A stretch of 17,834 bases of DNA from Sphingomonadaceae bacterium. GTDB taxonomy: Bacteria > Pseudomonadota > Alphaproteobacteria > Sphingomonadales > Sphingomonadaceae. Positions 14,224 to 17,834 of this stretch are shown one piece after another. The stretch's first letter is position 1. The number at the start of each line of letters is the position of its first letter. Location: positions 1 through 17,834 of the forward strand of contig JAFARM010000061.1 of assembly GCA_019245455.1 (NCBI GenBank), read 5' to 3'. Position numbers and translations under genes: made by a program. The notes beneath the pieces were generated by a model, which was not told the DNA's origin, made no database searches, and saw only the letters and a list, made by a program, of their open reading frames with translations.

Positions 14224-14276
14224 GGCGCAGCTTACTCCAAAACGGCGGCTGTAGGACAGGACAAAGGCCAGGCCGC

Positions 14277-15887
14277 TCAGGGAATGACCTCGCTCGCCGC
14301 GACCGGCGGCAGGCGGAAGCTGCCGTTGAGGAATGCCGGGCCGGGCAGATAGGCGCGGAAGATGAGGACGAAGCGCCCCTTCGGCGACGGCAGCCAGTTG
14401 ACGACGCGCTCGCCCGACGGGGCGGCGGGCTGGACGAAGATGTCATAGCTGCCGTCGGCGTTCGGGCGGAGCTCGGGCGTGCGGTCGCCGACGGCGAAGC
14501 GCTTCGACGGCGTGTCGACGAAGAACAGCCGCCCGCCGGCGTCCTGCTCGTACATCGTCAGCGACCAGAAGGCGCCGACCGGCAGCTTGGGCGGCAGGTG
14601 GACGGTATAGGCCTTCGCCCCCGTCAGCGGCGCACCGGCGGCGTCGGCCTTCGCCGTCAGGTAGACCGCCTCGGTCCGCGGCAGGGCACCGAGGCCGCCC
14701 AAGGCGACGCAGGCGCGGGCGGCGTCGTCCCGGTCGCCGTACTGGCCGATGCCCTCGCCGGGGTAGGTCCAGCCGTCGACGGTCGTGCCGGTCTCGGCTA
14801 GCCCGCCCTTCACCTCGGCGCGCAGCGCCGGCAGCGCCGCGTCCCAGCGGGCGATGGTCTCGGGCGACGCAGGAGCGCCGGGCGCAAGGTTGAGCGCGGC
14901 GAAGGCGCGGGCGCGGTCGGGCAGGGGATTGCGGGCGAGCGCCTCGTCGACGACGGCGAGGAAGGTCGCCGCGTCCGGGATCGCCGTCGGCACCGACCTG
15001 ACCGGCACCGGTGGTGCGTGGCTGTCGGTAACCGACAGGCTGAAGCCGCGGATCAGCCCCGTCGCCGCCGCCAGGTCGTCGGGACCATTGACGAGCACGC
15101 GCACCAGCAGCCACGCGTCGTTGGTCGGCGAGCGCAGCACCGTCGTCTGCGGCGGCGGCGTGCCGGTCCACCCCGGCCCGGCGATCAGATAGCGTCCGCC
15201 CCGCCCACCGCCGCGCGTGCCGACGATGGCGACGTTGTCGGTGTAGAGGTCCATCAGCGCCGCCGAATGATAGCGGCCGGGGATCGCCGGCGTGTCGAGG
15301 ATGACCGGGCCGCCGGCGAGGTCGAGCCACGCGCTCGAATAGAGCGTGTCGTTGTTCGGCGTCGTCACGTCGCGGGTCGTCGCGTCGGCAAGCGCGGTGC
15401 GGGCGTAGAGGTGGTTGACGCCGGGCGCGCCCATCGCTTCGACCTTGCTGACCTGCAGCTGCCGCGTCCGCATCATCTCGTAGACCGGCAGGGCGAAGGC
15501 ATAGGCGGCGCGGAGGTCGGCGCGCTTGTCGGCTTGAGCGGCCGGCGCGACGGGGTCGGCCGGTGCTGGACCGGCGGGGGCAGTCGCCGCCGGAGCCGCC
15601 GGCGCGGGTGAGACGGCAGGGGGCGGGGCGGGGTCGGCCGGGGCGGCGGCCGCGCTGCCGGGAACGTCGACCGTGCCGATCGGCGCGTCGGCCGGGCGGA
15701 CCGGCGGCGATGCCGCGGCGGGTGCCTCGGCCGCGGCCGGATCGGCGGGAGCGGCGGCTGGCGGCGGGGCCACGGCCGCCTTCTTGTGCCGGCCGAACAG
15801 CGGCACCTTGGGCGGGTCGCTCCACGCCGGGGCGGCGAGGGCGAGGCCAAGCAGCAGGCCAGGAAGCACGGTCGTCACGCGGCGCAT
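14277..15887 (-). CDS. Exported DUF1254/DUF1214 protein with Ala/Pro-rich linker
   Basis: The 536-residue product starts at the ATG at 15887, with AAGGGGG about 6 nt upstream; a GTG just before it is also in frame. MRRVTTVLPGLLLGLALAAP is a signal peptide with cleavage near AWS-DPP. Residues about 37-118 are almost entirely Ala, Pro, Asp and Gly, a flexible linker seldom this long in the family. The DUF1254 domain follows (about 125-250: VNHLYARTALADATTRDVTT, PNNDTLYSSAWLDL), and DUF1214 lies at the C terminus (AFWSLTMYEQDAGGRLFFVD, ending FRAYLPGPAFLNGSFRLPP). Such two-domain proteins are widespread and exported, but their activity is not established. It is divergent from the thiolase, and the start region contains a dyad (15890-15914). 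No catalytic triad or cofactor motif is evident. Confidence 0.92.
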   Translation of the reverse strand: MRRVTTVLPGLLLGLALAAPAWSDPPKVPLFGRHKKAAVAPPPAAAPADPAAAEAPAAASPPVRPADAPIGTVDVPGSAAAAPADPAPPPAVSPAPAAPAATAPAGPAPADPVAPAAQADKRADLRAAYAFALPVYEMMRTRQLQVSKVEAMGAPGVNHLYARTALADATTRDVTTPNNDTLYSSAWLDLAGGPVILDTPAIPGRYHSAALMDLYTDNVAIVGTRGGGRGGRYLIAGPGWTGTPPPQTTVLRSPTNDAWLLVRVLVNGPDDLAAATGLIRGFSLSVTDSHAPPVPVRSVPTAIPDAATFLAVVDEALARNPLPDRARAFAALNLAPGAPASPETIARWDAALPALRAEVKGGLAETGTTVDGWTYPGEGIGQYGDRDDAARACVALGGLGALPRTEAVYLTAKADAAGAPLTGAKAYTVHLPPKLPVGAFWSLTMYEQDAGGRLFFVDTPSKRFAVGDRTPELRPNADGSYDIFVQPAAPSGERVVNWLPSPKGRFVLIFRAYLPGPAFLNGSFRLPPVAASEVIP

Positions 15888-15889
15888 CA

Positions 15890-15914
15890 CTTGCCCCCTT
15901 TTCTTGAGGGCAAG
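15890..15914. promoter_or_regulatory. Dyad over the DUF1254 gene ribosome binding site
   Basis: CTTGCCC (15890-15896) and GGGCAAG (15908-15914) are perfect 7-bp arms around 11 nt. In the minus-strand RNA one arm lies against the start codon and includes part of the purine-rich ribosome binding site, so a stem would hide it. It could equally be a DNA operator. Confidence 0.4.
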
Positions 15915-15988
15915 CTATGGCCGGGGCTGGAAACCGCGTCCAGTCCGGTGCAGGGTGCCGCAAACGTCAACCTGCCGGGGAGAGAGAC

Positions 15989-17161
15989 ATGGACGCCTAT
16001 ATCGTCGCCGCCGCGCGCACCGCCGGCGGCCGCCGCGGCGGGCGGCTGACTGGTTGGCACCCGGCCGACCTCGCGGGGCAGGTCCTGGACGCGCTGGTCG
16101 ACCGCACGGGGGCCGACCCGGCGCTGGTCGAGGACGTCATCATGGGCTGCGTCAGCCAGTTCGCGCAGCAGTCGGGCAACGTCGCGCGCAACGCCGTCCT
16201 CTCCTCCAAGCTGCCCGAGAGCGTGCCGGGCACCAGCGTCGACCGCCAGTGCGGCAGCAGCCAGCAGGCGCTCCACTTCGCCGCCGCGACGGTGATGAGC
16301 GGGCAGATGGATGTCGTCATCGCCGCCGGCGTCGAATCGATGACGCGCGTGCCGATGGGCATGGCCGGTAAGCTCGCGCACGAGGCGAACCTGGGCTCGC
16401 CGTTCGGCGGGCCGGGGATGCGCGCACGCTATCCGGGCGTCCAGTTCAGCCAGTTCACCGGCGCGGAGATGCTGGCGGCCAAGCACGACCTGTCGAAGGA
16501 CACGCTCGACGCCTTCGGCTTCGCCAGCCAGCAGAAGGCGGCCGCCGCCGCCAAGGCGGGCGCGTTCGATGCCGAGATCGTGGCCGTCGAGGTCGAGCTG
16601 CCCGACGGGTCGCGCGAGCCGCACACGGTCGACGAGGGCATCCGCTTCGACGCGACGCTCGAGGGGGTGAAGGGCGTCAAGCTGATCTCCGAAGGCGGGC
16701 GGCTGACGGCGGCGACGAGTTCCCAGATCGCCGACGGCGCGAGCGGGGTCATGGTCGTCAACGAGCGCGGGCTGAAGGCGCTCGGCGTGCAGCCGCTGGC
16801 GCGCATCCACCACATGACGGTGGTCGGCGAGGACCCGGTCATCATGCTCGAAGCCCCGATCGGGGCGACGAAGAAGGCGCTCCAGCGGGCGGGGATGCGC
16901 GTCGACGACATCGACCTGTTCGAGGTCAACGAGGCGTTCGCAAGCGTGCCGCTGGCGTGGCTGAAGGAGACGGATGCCGACCCGGCGCGGCTCAACGTCA
17001 ACGGCGGGGCGATCGCGCTGGGGCACCCGCTCGGCGCGTCGGGCACCAAGCTGATGACGACGCTGGTCCATGCGTTGCGCGCGCGGGGCAAGAAGTGGGG
17101 CTTGCAGACGATGTGCGAGGGCGGCGGGCTGGCGAACGTAACGATCGTGGAGGCGTTCTAG
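15989..17161 (+). CDS. Acyl-CoA thiolase (acetyl-CoA C-acyltransferase)
   Basis: The 390-residue enzyme cleaves 3-ketoacyl-CoA with CoA or runs the reverse condensation. The start at 15989 is supported by GGGGAGAG just upstream. All three catalytic residues are visible: the nucleophile Cys88 in DRQCGSSQQALHFAA, His346 in GAIALGHPLGASG, and Cys376 in MCEGGGLANV. Length is typical of the degradative/biosynthetic thiolase family. Sequence alone does not separate a 3-ketoacyl-CoA thiolase (beta-oxidation) from an acetyl-CoA acetyltransferase; the downstream enoyl-CoA hydratase gene favours acyl-CoA breakdown. The two genes are on the same strand, 168 bp apart, with a repeat pair between them. It is divergent from the DUF1254 gene with 101 bp between starts. 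Confidence 0.94.
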   Translation: MDAYIVAAARTAGGRRGGRLTGWHPADLAGQVLDALVDRTGADPALVEDVIMGCVSQFAQQSGNVARNAVLSSKLPESVPGTSVDRQCGSSQQALHFAAATVMSGQMDVVIAAGVESMTRVPMGMAGKLAHEANLGSPFGGPGMRARYPGVQFSQFTGAEMLAAKHDLSKDTLDAFGFASQQKAAAAAKAGAFDAEIVAVEVELPDGSREPHTVDEGIRFDATLEGVKGVKLISEGGRLTAATSSQIADGASGVMVVNERGLKALGVQPLARIHHMTVVGEDPVIMLEAPIGATKKALQRAGMRVDDIDLFEVNEAFASVPLAWLKETDADPARLNVNGGAIALGHPLGASGTKLMTTLVHALRARGKKWGLQTMCEGGGLANVTIVEAF

Positions 17162-17167
17162 CCTCTG

Positions 17168-17317
17168 CTCCCTCCCCCCACGGCGCGGTACGCGCCGTAG
17201 AGCGGGGAGGGTCGGGGTGGGGGCGGGTGCCGTGGAGGCTGCCGTCGCCCGCCTCGGACCGCGTTCCCCCACCCCGGCCCTCCCCGCTCTACCGGCTTCG
17301 CCGGTGGGGGGAGGGAG
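17168..17317. repeat. Inverted pair of GC-rich dyad repeats
   Basis: Two copies of a roughly 52-57-bp element lie at 17168-17224 and 17266-17317 in opposite orientations. Each has CTCCCTCCCCCCAC at its outer end, then a small internal hairpin, then TAGAGCGGGGAGGG and GGGGTGGGGG. The internal hairpins differ in sequence (GGCGCG-GTA-CGCGCC against ACCGGC-TTC-GCCGGT) but keep their pairing. Together the copies can fold into one long stem around a 41-nt centre. Type: dispersed intergenic repeat, as common in sphingomonads. Confidence 0.88.
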
Positions 17318-17329
17318 AAGGAAGAGTCG

Positions 17330-17834
17330 ATGACCGACTTCACCCAGATCCGCTACGCCGCCCACGACGGCATCGCCACCATCACCCTGTCGCGGCCCGA
17401 CAAGCTCAACGCCTTCACCGGCACGATGATGGCCGAGCTGATCGCCGCCTTCGACGCCACCGATGCCGACGACGCCATCCGCGCGGTCATCGTCACCGGC
17501 GACGGCCGCGCCTTCTGCGCCGGGGCGGACCTGTCGGCGGGCGCGGCGACGTTCGACTATGAGGCGCTGGGCCACGGCGGCCCGACGCGCGCCGACGGCA
17601 CCACCGACTACAGCCACGAGGCGGTGCGCGACGGCGGCGGGCGGGTGACCTTGCGCATCTTCCAGTCGAAGAAGCCGGTCATCGCCGCGATCAACGGGCC
17701 CGCCGTCGGCATCGGCATCACCATGACGCTGGCGATGGACATCCGCATCATGGCCGACACCGCGCGCGCCGGCTTCGTCTTCGCCCGCCGCGGCATCGTG
17801 CCGGAAGCGGCGTCGAGCTGGTTCCTGCCGCGCA
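17330..17834 (+). CDS. Enoyl-CoA hydratase/isomerase family protein, 3' end outside window
   Basis: 168 codons are visible before the window ends with no stop. The start at 17330 (MTDFTQIRYAAHDGIATITL) has AGGAAGAG upstream, immediately beyond the repeat pair. This is a crotonase fold: SRPDKLNAF, then AFCAGADL (about 61-68), the first oxyanion-hole segment, and NGPAVGIGITMTLAMD (122-137), the second. Glu159 in GIVPEAASSWFLP is at the position of a catalytic glutamate of enoyl-CoA hydratases. Residues about 73-104 form a Gly/Asp-rich insertion (including GHGGPTRADGTTDYS) seen in some subfamilies. It probably hydrates an enoyl-CoA in the same acyl-CoA pathway as the thiolase just upstream. The exact substrate is not assignable. 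Confidence 0.92.
   Translation, partial: MTDFTQIRYAAHDGIATITLSRPDKLNAFTGTMMAELIAAFDATDADDAIRAVIVTGDGRAFCAGADLSAGAATFDYEALGHGGPTRADGTTDYSHEAVRDGGGRVTLRIFQSKKPVIAAINGPAVGIGITMTLAMDIRIMADTARAGFVFARRGIVPEAASSWFLPR

Noticed and set aside
14122..14352. Plus-strand ORF across the last tandem repeat into the DUF1254 gene end
   Set aside because: It runs into an antisense gene, has no ribosome binding site, and its sequence is dictated by the repeat.

Overview
The window is very GC-rich DNA with the gene style of an alphaproteobacterium of the Sphingomonadales (Sphingomonas or a close relative). This rests on family resemblance and style rather than on a search: a GcvA-type LysR regulator, a receiver/winged-helix regulator of a kind I associate with sphingomonads, a DUF1254/DUF1214 exported protein, and intergenic dyad repeats. 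It reads as ordinary chromosome. I see no integrase, transposase, CRISPR array, phage module or recognisable defence system.

Layout. (a) 1-453: the 5' end of a LysR regulator gene on the minus strand, a perfect 15-bp LysR-type palindrome, and a divergent 64-aa small protein with a strong ribosome binding site. (b) 398-6145: a glycerol region. glpD (minus) and glpK (plus) surround a 60-aa small protein and a secreted S9 prolyl-oligopeptidase-like enzyme. glpK is translationally coupled (ATGA) to a 57-aa two-helix membrane protein. (c) 6156-6653: an XRE-type HTH gene that lacks its 5' end, followed by a long hairpin repeat. (d) 6654-10743: a TRIC/UPF0126 membrane protein, a membrane-anchored triheme cytochrome c, a sigma-54 activator without a sensory domain, and a divergent atypical-receiver/winged-helix protein. 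The last two share an AT-richer regulatory region. (e) 10679-13226: a cytochrome P450 and a membrane-anchored alpha/beta hydrolase in a coupled operon downstream of tRNA-Ser(GGA). (f) 13305-14276: an RluA-type pseudouridine synthase and three tandem 65-bp repeats. (g) 14277-17834: an exported DUF1254/DUF1214 protein divergent from a thiolase, then an inverted pair of GC-rich repeats, then an enoyl-CoA hydratase cut by the window end.

How the genes work together. GlpK and GlpD carry glycerol through glycerol-3-phosphate to dihydroxyacetone phosphate, and GlpD feeds electrons to the quinone pool; no glpF or glpR is in view. The thiolase and enoyl-CoA hydratase fit fatty-acyl or related acyl-CoA beta-oxidation. 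The P450 and hydrolase probably act on one lipophilic substrate. The sigma-54 activator and the divergent receiver/winged-helix protein look like a local regulatory pair, with the cytochrome c as one possible target.

The items most worth a second look are the regulatory pair, the palindrome/small-protein unit at the left edge, the 65-bp tandem repeat, the truncated XRE gene beside a hairpin repeat, and the small membrane protein coupled to glpK. None amounts to a clearly new system on sequence alone.
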